From Gemmatimonadota bacterium (GTDB taxonomy: Bacteria > Gemmatimonadota > Gemmatimonadetes > Longimicrobiales > Gaopeijiaceae), in NCBI GenBank assembly GCA_022563405.1, contig JADFNK010000024.1:1-34048 (forward strand): DNA of 34,048 nucleotides, read 5' to 3'. Below the pieces are notes generated by a model, which saw nothing but the letters and a program-made list of their open reading frames with translations, had not been told where the DNA came from and did no database searches. This document shows positions 15,769 through 24,263 of the stretch, piece by piece. The position numbers and the translations under genes are program-made. How positions within the stretch are numbered: the first letter of the stretch is position 1; each line of letters begins with the position of its first letter.

Positions 15769-18762
15769 TTAACGGTCGTCTCTCGTGGACGAGAGAATGC
15801 GGTCGAGGCGGTCCTCGATCGCTGCTTTTCTTCTGATGTGCTCCAGAGTCGGCGGATGGAGAGAGCCCGGTCGCACGGCTTGTCCCTGCAACGCATCCAT
15901 CAGCTGTCTTGCTTGGCGCTGGACTTGGCAGAGACCCGCGTCGTCCCCGCTCGGGCCCGTGTTCCGGCCACACCGCAAGTCCGGCCTTGCCTCGTCGATC
16001 CGACGTTCAACGGCGAGGAGCTCGAGGAGATAAATCTCTCTCTCCTCATACATGGCCTGCGTATTGGAAAGTAGCGGGTCTCCACGAACCTCTACGGTTT
16101 GTGTGAATGTAGCGCCTCTGGCTTCCAAAGTTACCGAATAGGTTCCGGGCGAAACCCAGGGTCCGTTCGTACCGATGGGGCGGGCCAACTCCGAGTCGTC
16201 GTGGCGGACCCAGACCCGCGGCCTGTCCGAGCTACCGTGCCTCAGGTCCCAATTCACGCGATGAACGCCTACTTCGGACGGAACGGTGAGTTCCTGCACG
16301 ACACGCCCCGACGAGTTGGTGATTCGAAGGGTTGCCGCGCCCGTTCCGGGTCCCAGTACGTACGTGATGAGGGCGCCGTCCACGGGGTTGGTCCCGTGGA
16401 ATTCCGCTTGGCCGCGATAAGAGGTGTCCTTCCGGTAGTTGAAGATCGTGGCTCTCTGGATGCTGAAGACGTGCACCGAGGCTGAAGCGACCTCTGCCGT
16501 CCATTCGGCCAGCGGCGTCGTGTCATCGAAGATCCAGATACTCTGGCCGTGGGTCCCGATCACGAGGTCTTTTTCCCTCGGATGGAGGACGAGGTCATCG
16601 ATGTGTGTCGTGGGAAGATGGGACAGTTTCGCCCAGTCGGCGCCGGCTGTGGTGCTCACGAACAGGCCGTGTTCGGTGCCGACGAACAGCAGGTTCGGGT
16701 TGTCCGGGTGCTCCACCAAGGAGTTGACCGATCCGGAGGGGAGGCCCCCTGCCAGGGACGTCCAGGTCTCGCCGAAGTCGGTGGTCCGGAAAACGTACGG
16801 CTCGAAGTCCCCGTCACGGTGAGCGTCGAACGCGACGTAGGCGACAGCCGACCCTGACCGGGACGCAACGATGCGGCTCACGTATGTCCCGTCGGGGACA
16901 CCCGGCACGTTGGCGCTCCTTTCGGTCCACGTGAGGCCCCCGTCCCGAGACACCTGGAGGTTGCCGTCGTCCGTGCCGACCCACAGGACTTGCGGATCCA
17001 GGGGTGACTCGGCGAGCACGACGATCTCTCCATAGCTGGAGGTGCCGTCGTTGCGGGAGATGTCGATTTCGGTTCCGCGAACACCCATCAACTCGAACTC
17101 GCCTCGATCTTGACGGCGTGAGAGATCCTCGGTCCGCGTCCATGAGCTGCCGCGGTCCCGGGAGATGAAGAGGCGGTTCCCTCCGAGGTAGACGACGGAG
17201 GCATCGTGCTGCGACACGAGGCTGGGTGAGACCCAGTCCCACCGGTAGCGCGGCTCGCCGTCGGGTGCCCGTGGACGAATGTCCAGCATGTCGCCGGTCT
17301 CCGGATCCAAGCGGTAGTATCCGCCCCCGTTCGAATTGGCGTACACGTAGCGATGGTTCGTGGGATCGACCTGCTGGTACATGCCGTCCCCGAACCCGGT
17401 CTGCTGCCAGTCGTCGTTGAGGATGCCGATCCAACGGCGCGTCTCGGACGGACCCATCCAGGAGTGGTTGTCCTGCATTCCGCCGTACACGTAGTAGGGA
17501 TCCCGATTGTCGACGCCGATGGCGTAGAATTGGCCGATCGGGAGGTTGTTGATCTTGCGGAAATTCACGCCCCGGTCGTACGTCTCCCAGAGACCGGCGT
17601 CCCCCGCGAGGTACAGATGGTTCGGGTCACCGGGGTCGATCCAGAGCGCGTGGTGGTCGGCGTGTACACCCACGTCGTATGTGGGCGCCTGGGCGATCTG
17701 CGAAAAGCTTCGTCCGCCGTTTTCACTCTTGTATGCGGACGTTCCGAGCACGTAGACACGCTCCGAGTTCGAGGGGTCGATGAAGATCTCCGAGTAGTAC
17801 ATGGGCCGCGGGTCGAGCGCGTTGACTCGCTGCCACGAGTCGCCCCCGTCCTCGCTGCGGTAGGTACCCTGCTCGGCTCTTGATGCGTGCTGGATGAGCG
17901 CGCTCAGAACGCGCGGATCCGACTGGGAGATCGCGAGTCCGATGCGGCCTTTGTCGCCTGCGGGGATTCCGTTTGTGAGCTCATGCCACGTGTCGCCCCC
18001 GTCCATGCTGCGGTGGATCCCGCTGCCTGGCCCCCCCCCATTAAAGCCCCACGTACGGCGAAGCCGTTGGTACGTGGCCGCATAGAGGATCTCGGGGTTT
18101 TGGGGGTCCATGACCAAGTCGACCGCGCCGGTGAACTCGTCCACATAAAGAACGCGCTCCCAGGTGCGCCCACCGTCCCGGGTTCGATATACGCCCCGCT
18201 CCTCATTCCCGCGCCAGAGATTTCCGAGCGCCGCCACGTAAACGATGTCGGGGTCCGTGGGGTGGATCAGGACCTTACCGATGTGACGCGTTTCGACCAG
18301 CCCCACGTGCCTGAAAGTCTCGCCCCCGTCGTCGGATCGGTAGACTCCGTTCCCCCAGGACGAGCTCTGACGGTTGTTCTGCTCGCCGGTTCCGGCGTAC
18401 AGGACGCTCGGGTCCGAAGGAGCGATCGCCACGTCTCCGAACGTGCTGACCGCCTGATCCGAGAAGACATTACGCCAGGTCTGACCACGATTGGTGGTCT
18501 TCCAGAGTCCTCCCGATGCCGTCGCCAGGAAAATGGTCGACGGGTCGTTGGGGAGCGCCTCGACGTCGTGCACGCGACCTCCGGCCACGGCCGGTCCGAT
18601 CAGGCGGGGCCGGAACGCGGCGAGCTGCGTTTCGGTGATGGGGACGGTTCCACCCGGCGCCGCCGCCTGCGCGACGGACGCTACAGGAGCAACGAGAAGA
18701 CCGACCATCGCGAGCAAGCCGCGCGACCGGAGGGGCACCGCGAATTCAAGGAGACCGCTCAT
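15769..18762 (-). CDS. Secreted Asp-box (BNR) beta-propeller protein, VPS10/sortilin-like
   Basis: A 997-aa protein. A signal peptide covers about residues 1-31 (GLLAMVGLLVAPVASVAQA). At least nine Asp-box repeats of type S-x-D-x-G-x-T-W follow, for example TTNRGQTW, SDDGGETF, TRDGGRTW, SMDGGDTW, SEDGGDSW, SRDGGLTW and TTDFGETW. They form two propellers as in sortilin/xyloglucanase-type proteins. From about 780 a beta-sandwich (ALITYVLGPGTGAATLRITN) and a helical tail with two Cys follow. No glycosidase catalytic pair can be assigned, so binding or peptide-related roles are as likely as hydrolysis. ATG 18762 begins 1 nt after the exonuclease stop; GAGAAGGA lies upstream. Such proteins are numerous in Gemmatimonadota and related phyla. 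Confidence 0.9.
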   Translation of the reverse strand: MSGLLEFAVPLRSRGLLAMVGLLVAPVASVAQAAAPGGTVPITETQLAAFRPRLIGPAVAGGRVHDVEALPNDPSTIFLATASGGLWKTTNRGQTWRNVFSDQAVSTFGDVAIAPSDPSVLYAGTGEQNNRQSSSWGNGVYRSDDGGETFRHVGLVETRHIGKVLIHPTDPDIVYVAALGNLWRGNEERGVYRTRDGGRTWERVLYVDEFTGAVDLVMDPQNPEILYAATYQRLRRTWGFNGGGPGSGIHRSMDGGDTWHELTNGIPAGDKGRIGLAISQSDPRVLSALIQHASRAEQGTYRSEDGGDSWQRVNALDPRPMYYSEIFIDPSNSERVYVLGTSAYKSENGGRSFSQIAQAPTYDVGVHADHHALWIDPGDPNHLYLAGDAGLWETYDRGVNFRKINNLPIGQFYAIGVDNRDPYYVYGGMQDNHSWMGPSETRRWIGILNDDWQQTGFGDGMYQQVDPTNHRYVYANSNGGGYYRLDPETGDMLDIRPRAPDGEPRYRWDWVSPSLVSQHDASVVYLGGNRLFISRDRGSSWTRTEDLSRRQDRGEFELMGVRGTEIDISRNDGTSSYGEIVVLAESPLDPQVLWVGTDDGNLQVSRDGGLTWTERSANVPGVPDGTYVSRIVASRSGSAVAYVAFDAHRDGDFEPYVFRTTDFGETWTSLAGGLPSGSVNSLVEHPDNPNLLFVGTEHGLFVSTTAGADWAKLSHLPTTHIDDLVLHPREKDLVIGTHGQSIWIFDDTTPLAEWTAEVASASVHVFSIQRATIFNYRKDTSYRGQAEFHGTNPVDGALITYVLGPGTGAATLRITNSSGRVVQELTVPSEVGVHRVNWDLRHGSSDRPRVWVRHDDSELARPIGTNGPWVSPGTYSVTLEARGATFTQTVEVRGDPLLSNTQAMYEEREIYLLELLAVERRIDEARPDLRCGRNTGPSGDDAGLCQVQRQARQLMDALQGQAVRPGSLHPPTLEHIRRKAAIEDRLDRILSSTRDDR

Positions 18763-18763
18763 C

Positions 18764-19549
18764 TCAACCGTCCTTCTCAATCCCTGCAGTGAGTGCTTCC
18801 CGGACGACCTCCAGAACCTCCGCGTCCATGTCGTCCGCCCCGAGCATCCACTCGAGGTAGTCCCCTTCTTGAGCCGCGACCTCAACGAGGGGCCGTCCCT
18901 TGTGTTTACCTCTCCGGAAAATCAAGCCTTCGCCCTCCTTCTTGAACCACTGCTCGACGGCGGTACGAATCGGGAGAATCTCGTCACAGTAAGCGTGGAG
19001 CGCATCCATGTCCCGAGGAAGGTCAGGATAACGCTCGATCTGCGCGGCCAAGACCGCCGCGGTGGTGCGGATGTCACCGAGGGCGGTGTGCGCCTCCTGG
19101 TGCTCCCGGCCAAGGTAGAAACGTGCGGCGGCAGAGAGGTCGCGGGGCTCCTCGCGATGGAAGATTCCCTGCATGTCGATCACCCGCCGCGTGCGGTGGT
19201 CGAAATCGAAGTCGGCCCTCTTGAACTCGGCGATCAACATCGGGAGGTCGAAGCGGCGGATATTGAAGCCCCCAAGGTCGCAGGGATCCATCAAGTCGAA
19301 GAGCGATTTTGCGCGAGCGCTGAAGGGTGCCTCGCCCGCCACGTCTTCGTCGGAGATCCCGTGTACGGCTTGCGCCTCCGGATCAATGGGGCGGCCCGGA
19401 TTGAAACGTCTGACCCGTTCCATGACGTCGCCCTGTGGAGAAACCCTCAGGATCGCCATCTCGATGATACGATCCTCCTGGGTACTCAATCCGGTGGTCT
19501 CCAAGTCGAAGAAAACCAGGGGCCGGTCGAGCTCGATGGGTAGAAGCAT
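18764..19549 (-). CDS. DEDDh 3'-5' exonuclease with ExoX-like C-terminal domain
   Basis: A 261-aa protein. The DnaQ-type exonuclease domain spans about residues 8-165: Exo I FFDLETTGL (Asp, Glu), Exo II GFNIRRFDLPML (Asp), and Exo III HTALGDIRTT (His, Asp), the DEDDh set. Residues about 205-250 carry FRRGKHKGRPLVEVA and GDYLEWML, the small domain found at the C-terminus of ExoX-like proteins and thought to bind DNA. It probably trims DNA ends in repair or proofreading-like roles. The start is ATG 19549. This ATG is the last of a series of 23-bp tandem copies, and an upstream copy makes a seven-codon ORF whose TGA overlaps it. The downstream Asp-box gene begins 1 nt after the stop although their functions look unrelated. 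Confidence 0.9.
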   Translation of the reverse strand: MLLPIELDRPLVFFDLETTGLSTQEDRIIEMAILRVSPQGDVMERVRRFNPGRPIDPEAQAVHGISDEDVAGEAPFSARAKSLFDLMDPCDLGGFNIRRFDLPMLIAEFKRADFDFDHRTRRVIDMQGIFHREEPRDLSAAARFYLGREHQEAHTALGDIRTTAAVLAAQIERYPDLPRDMDALHAYCDEILPIRTAVEQWFKKEGEGLIFRRGKHKGRPLVEVAAQEGDYLEWMLGADDMDAEVLEVVREALTAGIEKDG

Positions 19550-19626
19550 CAGGACTCGTTGGGTGGAAGCATCAGGACTCGTTGGGTGGAAGCCTAGGAC
19601 TCGATGGGTGCAAGTGTCAGGACGGG
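19541..19626 (-). repeat. 23-bp tandem repeat carrying the exonuclease start codon
   Basis: Four units (19541-19563, 19564-19586, 19587-19608, 19609-19626 truncated) share CCAACGAGTCCTGATGCTTC on the minus strand. The two nearest the gene carry ATG. The outer one opens the ORF MLPPNES, whose TGA overlaps the true start ATG 19549 as TGATG. The third has TAGG instead of TGATG. The repeat fills most of the 112-bp gap to the divergent oxidoreductase gene. Confidence 0.75.
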
Positions 19627-19661
19627 TGCCGGAAGCTGTGCACGGCCCTATCATAGCTGCC

Positions 19662-20660
19662 ATGAGCGAATCGAGCAGCATGCGGGCGGTGGTCATCGAG
19701 GGCCAGGGGGACGTTGGAACCGTCGCGGTGAAGACAGTTCCTAAGCCGATCCCAGGCCCCGGTGAAATCCTCGCGCGCGTCAGCACCTCGGGCGTCAACC
19801 GTGCCGACCTACTGCAGCTGCGGGGAATGCACGCGGCGCCGGACGGGTGGCCGAAGGACATCCTCGGCTTGGAGTTCTCGGGAGTCGTCGAGGCCCTGGG
19901 CCCCGACACGAAACGGTGGCAGGTCGGGGATCGCGTGATGGGTCTCCTGGGCGGGGGCGGATACGCCGAATACGTGACGACACACGGCTCGACCGTGTTA
20001 CCGGTGCCGGATGGCGTGACCGAGCACGACGCAGGCGCGATTCCGGAGGTGTTCTTGACCGCCTTCGACGCCGCCGTCTTCCAGATGGAGCTCAGCGCCG
20101 GAGAGGTTCTGCTGATCCACGCCGTGGGAAGCGGGGTGGGCACCGCGGCCGTTCAAATCGGAAGGGCGATCGGCGCTGTTACGATCGGAACCTCCCGGAC
20201 GCCGGAGAAACTGACGGCTGCCTCGGAGCTCGGGTTGGATGACGCCGTTTTGGCGGACGACGATTGGCCGGAGAAGGTGCTCGCCGTGACCCGTGGGCGA
20301 GGAGTCGACGTGATTCTGGACCTCGTCGGTGGGCCCTACCTGGAGGGCAACCAGAAGGTCATCGCCCCTCGGGGCCGGCATATCGTCGTGGGTGTACCCG
20401 GTGGGACAACCGCGCAGATCGACCTGAGGGCGTTGATGGCGCGTCGGGTGACATTAAGGGGCACGGTGTTGCGTGGGCGCCCGGTGCACGAAAAGGCCGC
20501 TTTGACCAGGGCCTTCGAGGACCAGCTTCTTTCGTTCTTCTCGATCGGCGAGCTGAAGCCCGTGATCCACCGGGTGTTTCCGCCGGAGGAGGCGGGTTTG
20601 GCTCATGAAGTTATGGCGGCCAATGAGAATTTCGGGAAGCTGCTTATCGATTGGGGGTGA
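19662..20660 (+). CDS. NAD(P)H:quinone oxidoreductase, zinc-independent MDR superfamily (PIG3-like)
   Basis: A 332-aa protein. A GroES-like N-terminal domain (about 7-130) carries GVNRADLLQLRG and the quinone-reductase pattern ILGLEFSGVVEALG. A Rossmann domain follows, with nucleotide motif HAVGSGVGTAAVQIGRAIGA (about 150-169) and ILDLVGG. No catalytic or structural zinc Cys are seen, as expected for this branch. The PIG3-type ending is present (NENFGKLLIDWG). It reduces quinones or alkenals with NADPH in the cytoplasm. The start is ATG 19662; an internal ATG six codons on is an alternative. No Shine-Dalgarno is evident before either. It diverges from the exonuclease gene. Confidence 0.92.
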   Translation: MSESSSMRAVVIEGQGDVGTVAVKTVPKPIPGPGEILARVSTSGVNRADLLQLRGMHAAPDGWPKDILGLEFSGVVEALGPDTKRWQVGDRVMGLLGGGGYAEYVTTHGSTVLPVPDGVTEHDAGAIPEVFLTAFDAAVFQMELSAGEVLLIHAVGSGVGTAAVQIGRAIGAVTIGTSRTPEKLTAASELGLDDAVLADDDWPEKVLAVTRGRGVDVILDLVGGPYLEGNQKVIAPRGRHIVVGVPGGTTAQIDLRALMARRVTLRGTVLRGRPVHEKAALTRAFEDQLLSFFSIGELKPVIHRVFPPEEAGLAHEVMAANENFGKLLIDWG

Positions 20661-20717
20661 GTGGCCGGTGCGACGCAATCCGTTTCGAGTATTGGGGCCG
20701 AGCCAAAGGTGGCCGCA

Positions 20718-20755
20718 TACGTAGGTTCTTGTCGTGAACATACGTTACGTAGGTT
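20718..20755. repeat. Intergenic dyad repeat, copy 2, with an extra half-site
   Basis: TACGTAGGTT (20718-20727), nine bases, AACATACGT (20737-20745), then TACGTAGGTT again (20746-20755). Arms and spacer length equal those at 1786-1814. After the third half-site comes CCCATGGACCGAACA, related to sequence beside copy 1. It lies between the oxidoreductase stop and the antitoxin-like ORF, 83 bp before that ORF. Confidence 0.6.
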
Positions 20756-20837
20756 TTCCCATGGACCGAACAGAAGTGTCAAGGGGATAGAACGGAAGTA
20801 GCTTAGAAGTGGCAATCATGATCCTAGGACGACCCCT

Positions 20838-21092
20838 ATGGAAGCCAAGACCAAAGACCTAGCACACCGACGAGAGCGGTTGCACCGCCTCGTGGACGAC
20901 ATGAATGAGGGGGAGCTCGATACGGTGGAGACGTTCGTGGAGTTCGTGCGCGAGCGTGGCGACACGCTACTCCGGAAGCTCATGAAGGCACCTCACGATG
21001 ACGAACCCGTCACCGAGCAGGAGGAGGCGGGGGTCCGTGAAGCCTGGGGGGACTATGAAGCCGGACGTGTCCAGAGCTTGGAGGAAGTGTAA
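20838..21092 (+). CDS. Small acidic protein, antitoxin-like
   Basis: 84 aa, acidic and helical. The N-terminal part (RERLHRLVDDMNEGELDTVE, then TFVEFVRERG) and the tail DDEPVTEQEEAGVREAWGDY with EAGRVQSLEEV resemble the small antitoxin-like proteins usually followed by a RelE/ParE toxin. Here the downstream 34 bp run straight into the sucA stop region on the other strand, so no toxin is present. It may be an orphan antitoxin or a regulator. ATG 20838 has a weak AGGA upstream. A dyad repeat lies 83 bp upstream and could be its operator. The family assignment is by resemblance only. Confidence 0.6.
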   Translation: MEAKTKDLAHRRERLHRLVDDMNEGELDTVETFVEFVRERGDTLLRKLMKAPHDDEPVTEQEEAGVREAWGDYEAGRVQSLEEV

Positions 21093-21126
21093 GAACACTA
21101 GAGGTCTCTTGGCCAAGCGCCGATGC

Positions 21127-24078
21127 CTAGGGCTCCTGCGGAGACGGCTCACCCAGCGCCTCCCGGATGACCCGGGCCTGTTCGACGACGTGGTCGATGT
21201 GCCTCCCCTCCGCGGGACTCGCATGCTCCGGTCGACTCACGTAGTCGAGCTTCACTTCACGAGGCACGACGGTTCTCAGCCGCGGACCGACGAAGGCGAG
21301 CGCACCCATGTTTCTGGGCTCCTCCTGGACCCACACGACCTCTTGGAGGTTGGGGTACCGAGCGACGAGTTGCTGCGTCTCACTCGAGGGGAACGGGTAG
21401 AGCTCCTCTAGCCGGGCGATGGCTATGTTACGAGCGCCCTCGCGCAAGTCGCTTCCGGCCAGGTCGTAGAAGAGCTTGCCGGAACAGAGAATCAGGCGGG
21501 TCACCGCCAAGCGGTCGAGGGGGGGGCCCTCGACGCCTTGGGTGTCGAGGTCGGGACGGTCGATGTCGTCGGGGCCTGAGGTGGTCGGGTCCGGGTCCGG
21601 TTTAGTCGGGTCCCGATCTCCGGGATCCAGGAAGGCCGGATCGTCGAGCACCGGCTGGAACCTGCCATTACATAGGTCCGATACGCGGGAGGTGGCCATG
21701 GGATGCCGCAGTAGGCTCTTCGGCGACATTACCACGAGCGGCCGCTGCGGCCGTTGGTGGGCCTGCCGCCGGAGTAGGTGGTAGTACTGCGCGGGTGTGC
21801 TCGGAGATACGACCCGCATGTTGTCTTCGGCGCAGAGCTGGAGGAACCGCTCGAGGCGGGCGCTCGAATGTTCGGGCCCCTGGCCTTCGTAACCGTGCGG
21901 CAGGAGCATCACCAGACTCGCCAGCTGTCCCCACTTTTCCCAGCCGGAAGCGACGAACTGGTCCACGGTCACCTGCGCTGCGTTGACGAAATCTCCGAAC
22001 TGGGCCTCCCACAACACCAAGGCTCGGCGCGACGCGACACTGAATCCGTACTCGAAGCCCAGGACCGCCATCTCAGAGAGCGGCGAGTTGTGAACCTCGA
22101 AGCGGGCGTTCCCGAAGTCGGCGAGCGGCTTGTGCTCCAGGCCTGTGTTCACGTCGTGGAAAACCAGATGTCGGTGGCTGAACGTTCCGCGTTGCGTGTC
22201 CTGGCCGGTGAGACGAATGGGAATTTCCTCGCGGAGTAACGACCCGAAGGCCAGCGCCTCGGCATGGGCCCAGTCCACGGGTAGGTCGGGTCCGAAGTCC
22301 TCCACACGACGGGCGAGCACGCGCTCGAGCTTCGGGTGGAGGGTGAAGCCCTCGGGCGTCGCGAGTGCCGCCACGTTGATTTCGGCGAGTACCTCCAACG
22401 ATACGTCGGGCGGGGCGACCCGGTCGGTCTCCAGAACCAGACCGTCGCTGAGCTCCGTACGGGACTCGCCCTCGCTCTGCACCTTCTGGCGTGCGTCCCG
22501 GAGGTATTCCGCGACGCGTTCCTGCATCGTCTCGACATCGTGGATGGTCAGGACATCTTGGCGCACGAGCAGGTCTCCATACAGCGCCCTGACCGTCGGG
22601 TGTTTCGCTATGGCCTCGGTCGCCAGCGGCTGGGTGTAGGCCGGCTCGTCGCCCTCGTTGTGGCCGTACCTCCGGTAACCGACGAGATCGATGACGACGT
22701 CGTCGTGATATTCGGCCCGGTAGGCCATGGCGAGCCGAACGGCCGCCAGACACGCCTCCGGATCGTCGGCGTTGACGTGGATGATCGGGAAGCTGAATCC
22801 CTTGGCGAGGTCGCTGGCGTACCGCGTGGAACGGCCGTGGACGGGCAGCGTCGTGAATCCAATTTGATTGTCGACGATGATGTGGACCGTGCCGCCCGTC
22901 GTGTACCCCTCCAGCCTGCCGAGATTGAGGGTCTCCGCAACCACCCCCTCTCCGGCGAAGGCGGCGTCTCCGTGGATAAGAATGGCGACCACCGCCGCTG
23001 TATCCTGCTCCGCGTCCTGGTCGTATCCGGTGTACTGGAGCCTCCTGGTCATGCCCTCCACGACCGGATTCACGAACTCGAGGTGACTGGGATTGGGAGG
23101 GAGAGTGATATGAATCGTGGAGCCGTCAGGTAGACTGCGCTCTCCCTGGGCGCCTTGATGGTACTTGACGTCCCCGGTTCCCTCGACCGTGAAGGCCCCT
23201 TTGGCCTCGATCCCCTCGAATTCGCGGATGATACCCTCGTACCCGAGGCCCACGATGTGGGCCAGGACGTTGAGTCGACCGCGGTGGGACATCCCCAGCA
23301 CCACCCGCCTTCCGCCGGTGTTGGCCGACTCCTGGAGCACGAGATCCAACATGGGGACCAGAACATCCGTGCCTTCGATGGAGAAGCGCTTCTGACCGAG
23401 GTAGGAACGGTGGAGAAACTGCTCCAGGCTCTCGACCTCGGTGAGTCTCTGTAGAAGGCGCACCCGGTCTCCGGGCTCGAGCGGGCGTGTGTGCGTGCCG
23501 GATTCGACCTGGTCCCAAAGCCACCGGACGACCGTGGGGTCCTCGAGGTGCTCGAATTCGTATCCGATGGTTCCGCAGTAGGCTTGGTGGAGTCGGTGCA
23601 GCACGTCTGCCAGGGACTCGTCGCGTCCGTTCTCCACCACCAGCGACGCGGGGAGTTCTCGTAGCTCGTCCAGGCTGGTGCCGAAGAATGACGGATCGAG
23701 CTGCGGATGCCCGGGAGGGTCGGAGCCCAGAGGGTCGATGGTCGAGAGTTGGTGTCCGTGGACCCTATAGGCCTGAATGAACGACGTCGCATGAGCAACG
23801 ACGCGGAGAAGACGGCGCATCCTGTCCGTCTCTTGCCGTGCAGCGGTCAGTTCATCAGCGGCCTTCGGCGATTCCGTGCTTGACTGGGGGTGGCCGCCTT
23901 CGCCACCCTTCTCGTCCAGGCCCTCGGGGACGATCAGACCGGCGTCGACCGCGACCTCCGGGCCCAGGTCGAAGAACTTGCGCCACGCCTCCGGTACACC
24001 CTCCGGATTACGCGCGAACTCCTCGTAGAGGGCCTGGGCGTAGGGGGCGTTCTGGCTGTCGAACGGCTTTTCGTCCAT
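21127..24078 (-). CDS. sucA: 2-oxoglutarate dehydrogenase E1 component
   Basis: A 983-aa thiamine-diphosphate decarboxylase of the TCA cycle. It converts 2-oxoglutarate to a succinyl group passed to E2 (SucB). The N-terminal E2-binding peptide (PYAQALYEEFARNPEGVPEAW) is present. A ThDP domain has the GDAAFAGEG to VDNQIGFTT metal/diphosphate motif, then RYGHNEGDEP. The pyrimidine and C-terminal domains follow (FVNAAQVTVDQF, LPHGYEGQGPEHSSARLERF, VWVQEEPRNMGA). Compared with the usual layout there is an Asp/Pro/Thr-rich insert at about residues 816-858. No sucB or lpd adjoins. ATG 24078 is preceded by weak ribosome-binding sequence and a highly structured leader. Confidence 0.96.
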   Translation of the reverse strand: MDEKPFDSQNAPYAQALYEEFARNPEGVPEAWRKFFDLGPEVAVDAGLIVPEGLDEKGGEGGHPQSSTESPKAADELTAARQETDRMRRLLRVVAHATSFIQAYRVHGHQLSTIDPLGSDPPGHPQLDPSFFGTSLDELRELPASLVVENGRDESLADVLHRLHQAYCGTIGYEFEHLEDPTVVRWLWDQVESGTHTRPLEPGDRVRLLQRLTEVESLEQFLHRSYLGQKRFSIEGTDVLVPMLDLVLQESANTGGRRVVLGMSHRGRLNVLAHIVGLGYEGIIREFEGIEAKGAFTVEGTGDVKYHQGAQGERSLPDGSTIHITLPPNPSHLEFVNPVVEGMTRRLQYTGYDQDAEQDTAAVVAILIHGDAAFAGEGVVAETLNLGRLEGYTTGGTVHIIVDNQIGFTTLPVHGRSTRYASDLAKGFSFPIIHVNADDPEACLAAVRLAMAYRAEYHDDVVIDLVGYRRYGHNEGDEPAYTQPLATEAIAKHPTVRALYGDLLVRQDVLTIHDVETMQERVAEYLRDARQKVQSEGESRTELSDGLVLETDRVAPPDVSLEVLAEINVAALATPEGFTLHPKLERVLARRVEDFGPDLPVDWAHAEALAFGSLLREEIPIRLTGQDTQRGTFSHRHLVFHDVNTGLEHKPLADFGNARFEVHNSPLSEMAVLGFEYGFSVASRRALVLWEAQFGDFVNAAQVTVDQFVASGWEKWGQLASLVMLLPHGYEGQGPEHSSARLERFLQLCAEDNMRVVSPSTPAQYYHLLRRQAHQRPQRPLVVMSPKSLLRHPMATSRVSDLCNGRFQPVLDDPAFLDPGDRDPTKPDPDPTTSGPDDIDRPDLDTQGVEGPPLDRLAVTRLILCSGKLFYDLAGSDLREGARNIAIARLEELYPFPSSETQQLVARYPNLQEVVWVQEEPRNMGALAFVGPRLRTVVPREVKLDYVSRPEHASPAEGRHIDHVVEQARVIREALGEPSPQEP

Positions 24079-24097
24079 CGGTCTCGTTGCTTGCTTC

Positions 24098-24166
24098 GAG
24101 GATCCTCAGAAGGCTCTTCAACAGCCTTCTAGGAGGGTGATCGCCCCCCTTTCCGATCACCCTCCT
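24098..24166 (-). promoter_or_regulatory. Structured leader of sucA: two adjacent hairpins and a palindrome
   Basis: Reading toward sucA: a 13-bp perfect stem (24154-24166 with 24131-24143; AGGAGGGTGATCG, 10-base loop), immediately an 8-bp stem (24123-24130 with 24108-24115; AGAAGGCT, 7-base loop), immediately the 10-bp palindrome GAGGATCCTC (24098-24107). The ATG is 20 bases on. No U-run follows, so it is not a terminator. It may be a binding site at DNA level or an mRNA leader. Confidence 0.55.
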
Positions 24167-24263
24167 GAGGTGGGGCTCCCACCGCCGTCGGCGCCGGTTC
24201 TAAGCTAGCCACATTCTCGTTTGTGGGCAGTGCCCTCTTTCGCGTCGCAGCCCGGTTGCCTCA

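Noticed and set aside
17887-18792. 301-codon plus-strand ORF
   Set aside because: Antisense to the Asp-box protein; no domain likeness.
24131-24166. Strong stem-loop as an intrinsic terminator
   Set aside because: It lies upstream of both divergent genes and has no U-run on either strand.
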